From NCBI GenBank assembly GCA_004794785.1, contig SJOL01008583.1:128106-192105 (forward strand): a stretch of DNA of 64,000 nucleotides. The letters are read 5' to 3'. Both the position numbers and the translations under genes were made by a program. The DNA comes from Opisthorchis felineus. Taxonomy: Eukaryota > Platyhelminthes > Trematoda > Opisthorchiida > Opisthorchiidae. Shown here one piece after another: positions 22,660 through 35,776 of this stretch; position 1 is the stretch's first letter; every line of letters begins with the position of its first letter. Below the pieces are notes generated by a model. That model worked only from the letters and a program-made list of their open reading frames with translations, was not told where the DNA came from and did no database searches.

Positions 22660-24640
22660 CTCAAGAACTACGTCTTTCTTATTGCAAGCATAGCCATTTC
22701 CTCCACGATGTTGTGGACAAGCGATGTTTCGAAATGAATGTGTGTGGTTGCTTAGGTATCCAGGCGTGAAAGTTTTTGTGCGCGTTTTGGTCAGCTCCTC
22801 TCTTCGAGAGAAAACTCAGCACCCTCTATGGAAGTATCAATTCCCAACTTGAAGCTATCTGCGGCTGCCCTTGCTACAGGTGGTTCTGAAGTGTGCTGAT
22901 TTCGTCTTGTTTACTTACGTTTTCTCCTTGACCGATTCAACAGCCGTGCAATATTATATCAATAACTTCCGTTGTTATTTGGTTGATCAAGTCCCAATAG
23001 CACTTTATAACAGCATCAGGAAACCTTGCCTACCGAACATCAAAGGTTTATGTAGCTTCCATGGTGTGCTTGTCCGGTCCGTCACTTCTCACGGAACAAA
23101 TGGCCCGTTAATCAGACGTTAGAACAAGCGATTAAAGATGTCAGGCTAAGTGGGACGGTTTCTCTGAATGTTGCGCTAGTGTACTAGGTTTTGCGCAAAT
23201 TTTTGGAGAAATGTTCGGACTGGTAGAGATCGTTCAGATCAGCGGTTGGGGTGACAAGATTTAAGACTTACTGGCGTGTTTTTCGTAAACATTCCTTTAC
23301 AGGCACATTTACGCTTCTGGAAAAATCGAAAGCTTCGAAGTTCGCTTAACGGAGATTAAAATGGTCAAGCTGATTTAAGCAGATGCTTTTCTCACGGAAA
23401 CTGATTTCTGGGAACAAAAATATACAACTGAATGCATACTAAGCTAGTTGTGGATTACTTCGTGTTTAACTAGGTGGTGCTTTGCGAGTCGGCGAACGGT
23501 TTACAAAAGCTTACCTGCATTTCAGTACGGCGCATTGGACAGTCCTCCTAAGAAAGCCTTCGATAACTTTTCTGTTCCTCAGAAGCCAATATATTTGTAG
23601 TGGTCATGTTAATACCCCATCTTGTTTATCCTTACTGCGGCAGTTTATGAGTACTGAATGGTCCGGTGGCAGAGAAGTATCTGCAAGGTTTATCGGAGAT
23701 ACAAAAGTTTAGGCAAGATGGGACCCGTCCTTGCAAACCTGTTTATATCACATTGAACCATTTGGTGTCAATCAAGGGAGATCGTTAGTGATTACTTGCC
23801 TTTAAGAAGGTGGCATCTAAGTTGAAGTGCCTCAGTCCAGCTACATGGACTCGTTTCCGGAACTGATTATGCGTTTTGTGGGGAAGACGACGCATCGGAA
23901 GCTTTCTTTTCCAACAGTGGATCAAATTTCCTCGGATCAGAAAATAAACTGAAGGATTGGGCTGCGTCATTAAATCAAATCCACTTTGTTCTTCCACACT
24001 GAGCTTAGGTTTGTGATAGCTTATTTAGCTTTTCTCGTGGACTGCTACCTTTACGGCAGACTTTTCAGCAGTTTTATTCAACAGCACGGTAGATATTCCA
24101 GTCCCAGGTGTGCGGTTACCTATGAAAATCGGAGTATGTGGGACATAATTAACTCGCCAAAAGCTTCACGAACAACGCTTGTTCAGAATGAGGACCTCAA
24201 GACATTATCAGCGAAAAGCTAAACATAGCGCTTTCCTAAATTCAACTTCTGGATCAACGCCCGAATGTGTTACGTACCCTATCCTCATTCCCTTCGTGCA
24301 GCGTCTTAAAGACCTGGGCGTCTGGGTATCCATGAGACCTGCTATTTTACAGGTGGACTCCCGTATAATTTAAGAGCTAATAAGATGGCAGCACGGTTCA
24401 GTGTTCCTTTTCGTTCATCGATTTTCACAAGCAGTTTATATCTAACTTCACTGTTACTTGGCCCCTTCTACAGTCAGATGTATGTATGTTTACCCTAATG
24501 CGATGAAACAACCCAAGGTGAATCATCAATTGAAGAGCCTTGAATCTGCAGATCACAGAACCACACCCGATCAAAAATAATTTGAAATTCCCCCTACCCA
24601 TCAACCGCAAGATTTAGGCAACCACACTAACCGACAAGAC
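22660..24640. other. Intergenic sequence with nothing recognised
   Basis: Only short, unrecognised open frames are present (for example 22871-23122 and 23986-24222). Confidence 0.5.
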
Positions 24641-25640
24641 ATTTTAACTGACATTCAACACTGAACTAATGCGCCGATCGGAAGAGATCTTGCTGATTGG
24701 TTCTCTGTCTGCCTTAGAACTTGACCAGTTTGGTACCCCGCTCAATTGGCCCGACCGAGCTTTTGCGTCAAAAACGAAACGCTGCCGAGTTATAAACTAC
24801 TTATTGTCTACAAGCCCTTCTGAAACAACCCAAAACGCTCAAGGCTGAAAAATCAAAACTGCCACAGCTCTTTCTTAACCCTCCCGCCGAGATCACTTAA
24901 CTGACCATTATCTCTCCACCCTTCAAAACGATGGGTCATGCATTACCTGTTCACACTTGTAGAATCCTCAGTGACAGCACTTTCACCTACCTATCCAAAT
25001 TTACTCAGCGTATAAACCTTCGTGTTTAAAAACTCAATGGTCCCCAAATGACAAAATAACCACTTACAGAGATACTCCTCTTCCGCAGTTTCACCTGTTT
25101 AGGACAGAGTTACTGAACTTCCAGTTGTTGTAGACGTAATTTTGACCAAAATACTGACCACCCTTTTCCCGATTTACTCCTCCTGAAACGGCATTCCTTA
25201 TTTTATGCCTTGTGACCTGTTACTCTCACCGCAGAATTCACTTCTGCCGCAGCCTTTGTACTCAAAATCACTAGCTTTAATATTCCAGTCTCACTCTCAC
25301 TAAGACAACCATTCATGTTGTACCTATTCACTCATCCTCATTTTTGACACATAACTACATCAGCATATTACCCAGCGTGTCCCCCCGGAAAAAAATCTGA
25401 GGTCTTACCAAATACATGCTTTCGATCACATGTGTGATTTATTACATATAATTAGTTGTTCCTTAAACACTCAAGGATACACGATTGACTTCTGTTTCTG
25501 TTATCTTCAGCAGTTCGTCTCAAACATAAGAACAAATATGACTCATTTCAATCATTTTACGTGAGCCTCTGACTCACGCCTACGCCTGTACAATCTGCTG
25601 TTTTACTCTTTTTCCCTGATCTTTCTTCGTTCGCATTCAT
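24641..25640. other. Second G-poor, C/A/T-rich tract
   Basis: This stretch has the same skew as 18541-19500: about 1 kb with little G on the plus strand and no open frame of note. It is probably an old element remnant or a neutral compositional patch. Confidence 0.3.
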
Positions 25641-26424
25641 GTGATGTGCAGTCGAAAACCTCGTTCACTTTTGAGCTAAGAAAACACTTTGAGAGCGATG
25701 GGTTATGTGACCCGGCTTGCATATGCCCGGAACTGGAAGAACCTGAACTAGTGAGTGAGTCCAAATGATGAAGACTGGAATCGAGTGGAGTAAATCGAAA
25801 ACAACGGCAACCCCCTAGTCGAAGCCCCCCATTAGCGGTTGATTTTCACACCATCCAACGCAGTCCGTGATTGGGTTGCAGCGCGTACGCTTGTGTTGAA
25901 TGTATGTACTGGCTAAGGACGTACAGTGGAAGGAAATCTCAACACTATTCCCGAAAGAGTTGTGTGCCGAATATTCAGTAAATATGTGAGATCTGGGTAA
26001 GTAAATTGCTACCACTGCATCAAGTTTGTGTTTCCTGTTACTTTTTGTACTAGGAGCTGCAAACTCATGCGGTTAGTGTAACCATTAGGGTTTTCGATAC
26101 TCTTAAGCCTGATTGCTCCTGTGCTGCATTTTGTCGGTTCTTTAATGAGCTACTTGTTTTATCTTGTTTGCGAAAAGTGGTGAACTATTCACAAAAATGA
26201 ACCGGAGAATGTCGTGAAAAACGGGAATTCCTGGAATTGATATACACGATTTTAGAGTACTTACCTCCGATACGAAAATGTTTTGCGGATTAAGTACAAA
26301 CTACACATGACATGCGAGTAGCTAAATAAGTGAATCAAATTGAACGAAAGCATATTGTCGTTCTGTTTTTTTTAATATTTTCCGCTGAATGTCAGCTTTT
26401 CTAACAAAGCACGTCACAGTAATG

Positions 26425-26441
26425 ACACACACACACACACA
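26425..26441. repeat. (AC)n microsatellite
   Basis: About eight AC units in a row. Confidence 0.95.
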
Positions 26442-26647
26442 GAAAGGGCAATTGCTCGTTTCTCAAGTTTTTCGAGTGACACTGACCACGTGTGGCATAA
26501 TCTGGCGGCTTTATTGGGCAGCCGCTTTCTGTCGTTGATCGTATATACCTGAATTTAGTTTGCTGACTGTGTTCGCGTAATGTGTTTTACATTTCCCATT
26601 TATCTGCCAGGAAGAAATGAGCACCAAAATTGTCTCATACTGATGTC

Positions 26648-26666
26648 GCTGCTGCTGCTGCTGCTG
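26648..26666. repeat. (GCT)n trinucleotide microsatellite
   Basis: Six GCT units plus one base. They encode a leucine run in one frame, but there is no support that it is translated. Confidence 0.95.
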
Positions 26667-29600
26667 ATCATGTTGTATTACTGTGCCTCGAAATACAGGA
26701 ACATCGAGGTTTGCGTGTTCAACGATCCTTTGGTTGCACGGAACAATAAGTGTCACTGGACTGCAGCTGGAAAATACAAACCGACGGCTGCGCTTACCCT
26801 ACTTTACATGGAAATAAATCCATTTTCAGGATACGCAATAAGAGGGATTAAAACTAACACGCACCGATGCCGTACTTTCCATCCCATACTTAATTGGTGC
26901 TGCCATGTACCCTGTAACCATTAGAAACCTGAAGAATGTACACGACTGCCCAAGGAACTCAACGTCAACGAATATTTCAGTTAAAACAGTTAGCCCCTAG
27001 GCTCGGTAACTAATTCCGATGATTGGTCGAAAGCTAATATGAACGAAAATTTAGATGAGCATTTTCTTTTAGCAATCTACCATTGGGAGTTACCATAAAC
27101 ACTGTGAAGTGGGTAAGCATCCTTCCACATGAGAATAAGTGGTTCGTGGACGGTCTCAAGCTTTTGTATAGTGAAGCAGTTTATGAACAACAATGACAAC
27201 GGATTTTGCGATTGGCAACCTTGAGTATGCGCATACCTAAATAAACCCACGTCAGCAAGGCACTAAGTAAATAAGCAGTCTGACAAAATTGATCACTTAT
27301 GAAGGTCTTTGCTTCGAAACTTACAGTGCCTTGGGAAATTTTTCGGTTTTCCTCTGACAATCGGTAAAAAAGCATAAATCAAACTATCAGCTATTGAAAC
27401 GCCAACTTAAATACTGTTGGCACCTGAAGCCGAATATTACGAAAGGTGTTGTTTCTCTGTAGCTGGGCTATGGGGACCCAGGGCAACTTCCTCCATCTGG
27501 CTCAGGAATTACTCAGTAAAGAAGCTAATCTAATGGTTTCTATACACTAAAGCCCTTAACCGGATGTACCGAGCTGTGTACATCTTACGACAGAGAACGC
27601 AGTTCGTATATATCGGCAGGGCTTCTTACAAACAAGCATGTTGCAAAGTCTGAATATTACAACGAAAAATAGCGTGAGGTACAGCAAGCAACTCATGACA
27701 TCCATCATCAGCAGGAACCATTGGTTTTGTGTGGAGCAAAAAGCATATGAAATATTAACTTCTTAAACAGTCATCTTTAGGATGGCTAAATTGGCGTTAG
27801 AATGTGCTGGAATGTGCTAGTTTGCTGATAAAATAAGACTTAGCTGCACTTGTTACTGTGCGTGAAAATCGTGAATAGTCCACACTGAACTACCAACCCA
27901 AAACTCCAGCAATCACCACATTAGACTGTGACACATTAGATCGACACAATGAAGAAAAAAGACGACATATGATCTGTGAACAGCTTCCCTAAAGGTGAGG
28001 CCTCGAAAAGTCCCCCTTTTTGCCCTCCTAAAGGGGCAGCCGATAAAAAAATATTGGGAGTGGCAGACCTATTTCTCGAATGCTACACTTCTGCAGTGAA
28101 AACACTTTACTGAGAACCATGTCGGTTTAACCTTGAATGATACCTGCTGATTACGTCGGCGTTCTCTCGCCATCGTCGAGTTATGGTAGCTCGCTATTCA
28201 GGAGTAATCGCTATTCGATACTGAGTCATGTGGATAGTCTTCCCCGGCTTCTGAGTTCAGTTCACCAGAAGGCATGCCTACCATAGAGAGCCTTGTCCAT
28301 GTTTATTCTTAGGATTCTGCAAGAATCACCTAAAGTTCTATTCTTGATTGCTGCACCAAAGTTGTGTGGAAAGTTAATTCTACCTGCCGCAAGTCTCTGA
28401 CAGCCGAGCATGAACAGATGTGCTACCTGGAACTGCTTGTGAAATATATATGTCCCTAGCTCGCTCGGTAAAGTCCGCAGGTTCTTTGACCATTCTAGTT
28501 AGTGTCAACGCAACAGGAGGAGTGGCACACATTTGCACGTTAATGACAATAGTAAATGAACCAGACCATTCTACCTTGCATCCACAGCCCAAGCAACACT
28601 ACAGGCACGGTAATGTTGCTCTAAATATGGTGGTACTTTAACTGAAACACAAGCAATCTGGTTATCATCAGACATGGATAAGCCTGTAAACCCTGGCTGA
28701 ACGACTGGACCACGCAAGCTGCTTGTGCGTAGCTATAGTTAAGCCCGTGAACACGATGTACACAGAAGGGAATACGATCGGTAGACAAGCTCGAAGACGC
28801 CTGTCAGCCGTGATCGGCTAGTTTGAGCATGATGACATTATGCTGGGCATTAACACCACAAATAAACGATAAAAATTATTACCGCTGTCTTTCCTCAGAA
28901 TGTCGCACAGTCATAGTTATTTTAGTACTTTCGTCTCGAATCGCTTGATAATAGATTTTTTATGTTCCAACATCGAGGAACGCTGAGTGTCACCACACCC
29001 GATTGCGTGGCTCAATTCTGAATGTTTCAATCCGGCACCAGAATACTCTATTGTCTTGAATGAGGAGTACTGTTCCTGAAACCTACCTGAGTTGCTTTTT
29101 TTACCGTTGTTTTGGCCTTGCCTGGCCTCACGAAATAGTGTTCCAATGCCAATATGGCAGTTGTCTTGGGGTGCCATCCGGTGCCATGCGTTTAGTATCG
29201 CCTAGCCAACACAGTTGCTTGGGAAAATTGATTCTGTTGACTCTGTAAATTCCGCTACTTGAGGAACTTGTGTATTTGAGAACCACTTCGGCTGACTTTT
29301 GCGCAGTCATCTACTGCCCTTGCAGTTAAAAACGATCGGAATTTCAGATACGACGCTGGTACGCTGTCCACGCCGCTGCCTTATAAAAATGCAGACCAAA
29401 CTATGGCATGGTACAAGGTGATGTCATATGGCGAGTGTGAAGAAGTTTTTGCGATCTTCCAAATGGGACACTAGCCTACGATACTAATATGTTTAACTCT
29501 ATCAGTCGCATAATGGACGGTTTTTGTTATCGAGGTGGCGGAGAATAGAGCAGTATGCCACGTTATTGCCGTTTAGTCCTGAAGGAACACGTTAGTAGAA

Positions 29601-29757
29601 AGAGATCGTTTTGGAAACAGCCATTTGTAGACCGAAACAGGGGGAGTCACTAGCGCTAAAACTTGAAAGTAGGTTTCAAAATGTGTTAGTATAGCACATT
29701 TATCCGCAAAAAGCGGTGAAGATGACTGTCATCAGGCGGCGAATCTGGAGGGCAGCA

Positions 29758-29831
29758 CGATCCAGCGATGGTCGAACCTAGGTATCACGACCCGTTTTCG
29801 AAATGAGGTAATTCCAATGAGCTAAATGTTA
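29758..29831 (-). repeat. tRNA-like segment (tRNA-derived SINE head or pseudogene)
   Basis: The minus strand carries the A-box-like TAGCTCATTGG (complement of 29814-29824) and the B-box-like GGTTCGACC (complement of 29770-29778), preceded by GGGTCGTG as in the variable/T-arm region of tRNAs. The A box is identical to that at 22.6 kb, suggesting related copies. Stem pairing is degraded. Confidence 0.5.
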
Positions 29832-31456
29832 TACATAATGCTGATCCGGATAAAGCGACGACAAGCTTAATTTCTGGTCAGAGCTCAAATGATAAACAAG
29901 CAGCTCAGCAGAGGGCATTCCCGAAAAAACTATTTGATATTGGAGAGTTATAAGGTAAACTAGTCGGCTGGAAAAATAACCCACGATTATGTTGCATAAA
30001 GAGTGGGAAAAACATCAAGGTTTGTGGCCAAATTTTATCTTACTGTAAAAGATGCCGTCCATAAAATTTGTGGACTAAGTGGTACAATGCATATCTTGTA
30101 ATTTTTTACGTTTCAAGCACTACTGCCTTCATCCGATTGGGACACATTGTTTCGTATACTGGATGAGTTACGCGGCAGCTGGCTTTAAACCACTCGCCTG
30201 GTGTCATTTGCCTTGTTGGATATTGTTTGCAGTCACCAAACGAAACCTGAAATAAAGTTGTCTTGGACCGTGAAGTTTCCGCGTCGTTCACCCTGACAAA
30301 CTGCTTGAAGTTGCCAAGCTTCCGTCTGGTCGATGCAGGGCATGCTTTATTATGCTAATACAAGCCTCACCGTAAGGCAAGTTTGGTGACCACCCATATA
30401 AACTATTATAACATAAGGGAAGCATGTTTACAGGTTCCAATGGGACAAAGCTAAGCACTGCATATATTTCCAGTACTGGTAAATAACACAAATGAACATA
30501 TATACGTCCAGAAGTACAGATTACAGCTATGTTTTAAAATCCGATATATGCAGTAGTTGCTATCACCTACGTTTGCACAGCGTACAGAAAAATATTATCC
30601 AGTTTGCTATAGGGGATAATGTTGGTAGCTCAGGTAGCGTAGATGGTCGCTGGTTTGCTGGTTTGTTTGCGGAGCTGGAAAATTTGATTGCAAACGCTTC
30701 ATCACCAATCGAGCTGACATCATCAGTGCGTTGTTAGAGAATTTGGTGGAGCGTAGCAATGGGTCGGTGGTTGTGCCAGGTCCCATTACCGCGAACTCAC
30801 AAAATGTGACAAAATCTCGGAATTTTAACGAATGGGATAATCCAGAACGCTCTTAGTATATTTAACATGTGTCCAACTTAAACATCCCTGACCATAATCG
30901 GGAAATATACGACAGCTCACTTGTTTCTGTTTATCTTGTAGAACAAAGGGTCTTCGCGTTTAACCAAGACTGTGGATTCTGTTGTTGCAATATTCTTCTG
31001 AATACTGGCTGCTCCGGGTGAAGTAAGTGTTGCGCACTTCTCTTGAAACCAACAGCCTCAGAAAAGTCTGAAAAACAGTCAGCAGTACAAATGACTGTGA
31101 TAAGCCAACCGTATCCCGTTCGGTCGTAGCCGAACCAACCAGTCGAACGGTTGAAGAGATAATTATCGGGAGAAGGGTTGAACCTAAACAATGCTACACG
31201 CTCTGGCGTGTTACTCGTTCTAATGAACGCAGCCTCAAAAGATCGATGGACCATTGCAGCAACCATCAACGATTCTGGCAGCTTCATGTCCGAACGCCCT
31301 TTGAAGATCACGGATTAATACACAGGATCGAGGCTTTCGCCCAAACTTCCCGGGTGGGGTTTATTCTTGTAGTTCACTAGCTTCCGTTCACCTGAAAGGC
31401 ACAAGCAAAAAAAGGTGTAACATTGCCCTTCAAGTTCTCAACGCGGGACAGTAAGC
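29832..31456. other. Intergenic sequence; one unrecognised 126-codon minus-strand frame
   Basis: The minus-strand frame 31311-30931 encodes 126 residues (including NRSTGWFGYDRTGYGW) just beyond the 3' end of the reverse-transcriptase relic and on the same strand. I do not recognise it. Shorter frames at 30106-30291 (minus) and 30492-30737 (plus) are also unrecognised. Confidence 0.3.
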
Positions 31457-33410
31457 CTACCAGCGCGAGGACTCAACTAAAAAGGCGTCTAAAATTGCTT
31501 TGAACTGGGCATTAGATGTAGCTTGAACAACAGTTGGAGGAGAAAAAACTTTTGCGTAATAAAAGTGTGTTCTGAGCTTGAAATTCTTCTTGCCATGTCC
31601 ACGTCGTATGTTAGTTAAGATACCGGTGAAAAACCTGTTGACCAAACCTTGTTCAAACAGGGCATAATTAAGTATTATGTCTCCTCGGAGGCGACAATAC
31701 TCCAGGGGAAATAGGCCAACCACCGCGAGACGCGTTTCACATTCAACAGATTAAAGCCTGGCAACCATTTTCATAGCAGCTCCTTGGACACACTCATCGA
31801 GGGTTACGTCCTTCTTGCGTCCTGAGTAGACAACTTGGTTGGCGTATTCAAGAAGCGGTCGACGTAGGCCCCATAGAGTATCTGAAGGTCCATGCGAGTA
31901 ATGCGGTGGAAGGTTCGCCGAATCATCCGTAGAACGGCGAATGCATTTTGAGCCGACTTTTCATGGTGCAGTGAGAGGGACAAGTTTGAAGGGAGCCTGA
32001 TACTAAATCTATCCTTTGTAGTGGTCTGGGTACCCAAAAAAAGCTACTTTAGGAAGCGTGTGGCAAAGAAATAAATATAATTACTCTGAATTGAGTACAC
32101 AATAATAAAAAGGGTCGAATGGAACAGACTCACTAAGAATTGTTCTTTTTAAAATAGTTCGTCGTTGGCCCAGGCCAGTGAATAAATAATAATCCGGTCG
32201 TGGATGTCCAGGGGTCTTCTTTTCCGGGAAGCTCTCATATACAATAAACTCCGAAGACAGTCTGAAATGTTTTGATACCAGAGTTAGCACATGAAGCTCG
32301 CGAATAACCGCTGTAAGCGCGAGTGAAATGAAAAGAGAAAATCGGAGAATGCGACCACGCCTGTATTGTCTGTAATTTTGTACAAATGCGCGTTTTTGTG
32401 GTTTTGCGTATTCAAACAAAAATCGTTTATGAAATTGATGAAATACGTAACGTTATAATGAAAGCAAAAGAAAGGTACAAAACACCACACCTTGTAATGT
32501 CTTCTGGTCCATTTTCACCATGTATGACCAAGACAATCGCTGAGTTTCCTCCGGAGGACTTAGGGACACACGTTCCATCACTCAGAGGAAGGTGACAATC
32601 AAGAAACCACTGATTTTCAGCGTCTGCATCCATTTGAAGGGCGCTGGCGTTGGAACTCCAGGATCTCAGTTCGCCCACAAAAAGTATACATGGACTTGAA
32701 AGAACATCTGGAAGGTTGTTGACGTATATCTGAAACAGCAGTGGTCCCAGAACGGAGCCTTGAGGAGCTCCAATTGAGACCGGCGCTGGAGAAGAGTAGG
32801 TCGAGCCTACTTTCACTCGGAATGTTCTCTCTGATAGGAACGCCTTGTTCCAGTGTAGGATTTTCCCTTGAATCCCGTGAAACTTGAGTTTGTGGAGCAG
32901 CGAGAAGTGTGGGACTCAATCGAATGCTTTTGAGAAGTCGGAAAATATGGTATCTGGTATGAGTCCCTCGTCTTTGGCTTGGGTTAAGCTGTCCATAAAT
33001 ACGAGCATGTTCGTCACGCAAGAACGGCTTGGGAGATATCCGTGTTGCGCTAGGGATATCAAGTTGTTGGTACCGAGGTGATTTAGGATGGCACGCCTGA
33101 GAACGCGTTCCATCACCTTGCATGATATGCTAGTGAGGCTAACAGGCCTGTGGCTGCCGGGCGGCAGGCGGTCGCCAGTAGATTGGCGTGACAATCGCTT
33201 CCTTCCAAGCAGAGGGAAGGTTGCCTTCGTCAAGCGAACGACAAAACATCGGGTAGAAGTGCTTTGCCTATATGAGCGACGTTTCCTTCAGGATCCTTGG
33301 ATTGACCTCGTCTGCCTCCAACGCGCTGAGGGAGTTTGTCTTCTGGAAGAGTTGACGAACATCCTCCCCCGTGAGGACCAAGTCGGTTAGCGGAGCAAAG
33401 TCCTAACAAG
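31457..33410 (-). mobile_element. Non-LTR retrotransposon relic (reverse transcriptase and 3' part)
   Basis: Read on the minus strand, the pieces line up with a non-LTR reverse transcriptase in the normal order. LPSAWKEA and SHRPVSLTSISCKVMERVL lie near 33220-33080, then SDFSKAFD near 32930, then GAPQGSVLGPLLFQIYVNNL near 32760, then [19 protein letters not shown] near 31960 and QILYGAYV near 31870. The frame ends in a region (31723-31457) with [17 protein letters not shown]. The frame changes several times. The polymerase active-site box has decayed (LFVGEL where an F/Y-x-D-D box is expected), so it cannot be active. No endonuclease domain is seen, so the copy is 5'-truncated. A related fragment pair lies at 62560-63930. 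It probably belongs to the CR1/Jockey group, with the clade uncertain. Confidence 0.85.
32040..32486. other. Insertion of about 447 bases inside the reverse-transcriptase relic
   Basis: The minus-strand coding sequence breaks off after DITRC (complement ending at 32487) and resumes at LGTQTTTKD (about 32036), where other copies of such proteins would be continuous. The block between has no similarity to reverse transcriptase. It may be a small mobile element. I could not identify a convincing target-site duplication or terminal repeat. Confidence 0.5.
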
Positions 33411-35020
33411 ATTAAATGTGACTAGGTCGCTGGGGCAAAATGCAGGCCTGTATAGATTTCTCTGTAGGCTTTAGGTACCATTATGTGGTCACGCTTGGGT
33501 CTTTCGTTTCCGTCCCTCAAGGAGAAAGCGGTTGGTTTATTTCTTCGGTGGTCTCATTAGTTTTTGGGATTTGGGAAGCGTGGCCGGCGCGGTTTCTGGT
33601 TGGTTCGGCGACATGTTGAGTTCAAGCGCTCTCTTGAACGAATTTGGTCACCGCCGATCTTAAGTCTCAATCCTCTGGCTTGGTGACACCCCAAGTGGGA
33701 TGTGTCCTACCGTTTAATTTTGTCACATCCTTCGTTATTTGTCTTTGTATGCAACGGTGACGGTAGTATAATTGGAGTGTGAGTTTGGGGTAAAAGGAGA
33801 TGACCACCCACTTTGAAAAACAGCCTATATCTCTTACAAACATGAACGTACTTTACTGCTCTTGATCCGGTTGCAACTTTCCGGCCAAACAGACGAACAG
33901 TGGCTTATTACTATGGTATCAGCTGAGTTAGGCGCACAATTGCAGCGTACTGAGATCTGCGACTCAATGACACTGACGCAATTGACGAACAAAACATCAC
34001 CCTAAACGAGGTTAGCATAAATCAAATGATTCAAATGAAATGCAGTGCCCATTAACCACCCGATAACTTTAGTTTTCATCTTTTTTTATTTCTGTTGAGA
34101 GTATCGGATTTCTCTGTATGATAAAAAAGCCTTTGATGATGGCCCGTAAGGCAGATACTCTAGGAAAGCTGACCTAACCAGAAGTCAATAGGGTATCAGT
34201 GGTTCTTCAAAAAACCATTCAGAAGATCTTGGCTCATAAAAAACTGCATCAGTAACACACTGAAACTGGCATCTCGGCAAGCAAATCCCACACTACAGAA
34301 AGTCAAAAATTTCAGAGGATCAAACGTACCACTTTTGGAGAATAAGGGATGTTCATGGTGGGATCCCACATAAGATGTGTTGTATGCAAGACAGCCGTGC
34401 GGATTGCCGCAGGGATGGGAATTTCAACATCAAAAGGATGGTTTCGATGTTCGACTAGGAAAATTACCTGGGCAGTTATAAGGAAATAGTTTTTTATTCA
34501 GATATATGCATAGTGAAGGGATATCCTGTGCTTCACTAAATACACTCACTTTCAAACTTTTCACGGCAAACTCAGCTAAATCCCAGCTGAAGCTCTCGAT
34601 TATAATATTCTTCAACTGAAAATGCTGCACACAGGCCGTCTTGTGCTACAGTTGGCACGATATTTCAGGTATCGCAATGTATGACTGATGTTTCTCCAGT
34701 AAACCATGGCTTACTATTCTTGTCAACTCCGTAAGAAATTAAAAAGAGAATATGCGACAGTCGTTGGAAATGAAGTCCCCAACGATTAAGTGACTCTGTT
34801 ACTCTGAGTTTGTCACAGTGTGTGACTGCCCTATGATTTATCGATTATTTGTTTGATGTGTTCTCGCCCGTTTGCTAATAAAGTCACATTCGAGGTTTGC
34901 CCTCAGTTTTGTTTGCCTTTTACCGTCAGCATCATGTTGAAAACCGTCTGGTAATTGTTTTTCGACAGTGATATCAGTTTGGTGGTCGTGAACATTTTGA
35001 CTTCACCTTAGCCAGAATTT
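33411..35020. other. Intergenic sequence with nothing recognised
   Basis: I see no domain, RNA gene or repeat. The part nearest 33410 may still belong to the 5' side of the retrotransposon relic. Confidence 0.4.
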
Positions 35021-35776
35021 ATGGTGCTCGAATATTTAAACGAAGACTGGAAATCCGCTGACAGGTTATTTGGATATTTACTCTGGTCCATTCCAATCGT
35101 CACGCGACTTAATGCGTTGCTCTCTTCGTCCAGACACTGGGTTTCAACTACACCTCGTTTATTGGAATCATACGTATCCTTTCGATTTCAAATGAAGTTT
35201 TGTTGGATTGTTGTCCGCCTTGGAAACTCCTGGTGCAATTCCACGTGTTTGCGCTGGAAATCCGAAACCATAGTAGTATGTTCTAAGAATTCCACAACTC
35301 ATAAATTCGTTTCGGAAGTGCACTTTTTGACAGTAAAACCGTATAAGGCGATGGGTCAATTCGCAATCCAGCAACTCCCGTTCAGCCGTTTCCTGTTGCA
35401 GTTTATTCAACTTCACGTTTTCCAGTATGCTCGAAAGACCATGATGGTGTGCATACATAAATGCATGTTACTGAAGGTGGTGTGCCTGCGGTCCCTAAGA
35501 CTCGACATCGCAGACTTACAGAGGCTATGGAGAATGGAAAATCAAAGTAGAATTTCACTGGCGTTTTTTTGGGACAGTCTTGAGCGTGCAAAGTTAAGGG
35601 ACGAAAATTTATTGCTTAAGGAAGTACAGATCAAGATTATTAGAAGATTAGTGACGTTGAAAAAGAGTTGGCCGCAACTAAAGTCACTCCTAGTGGACAC
35701 AGAGGATGCTTACGTGTTGTCCACATTGGGCTTCATGTTCCTCCTCCTCAGGACTCCTCAGCCAATTCGATCCTGA
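35021..35776 (+). other. Unrecognised open frame of 251 codons
   Basis: This is the longest uninterrupted frame outside the receptor gene and the BEL gag. Its product is rich in Leu, Ser, Phe, Trp and Arg. Residues about 185-235 (AKLRDENLLLKEVQIKIIRR) could form an amphipathic or coiled helix. I recognise no family, and no splice partner or promoter is obvious. It may be a decayed gene, an element remnant or chance. Confidence 0.25.

Larger units (their letters stand above)
25641..29757. other. Intergenic sequence with two short microsatellites
   Basis: No gene is recognised. The 114-codon frame at 26580-26924 owes its leucine run to a trinucleotide repeat and lacks any known domain. Confidence 0.5.

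Noticed and set aside
26580..26924. 114-codon frame with a leucine run as a membrane protein
   Set aside because: The leucine run comes from a GCT microsatellite, and nothing else supports translation.
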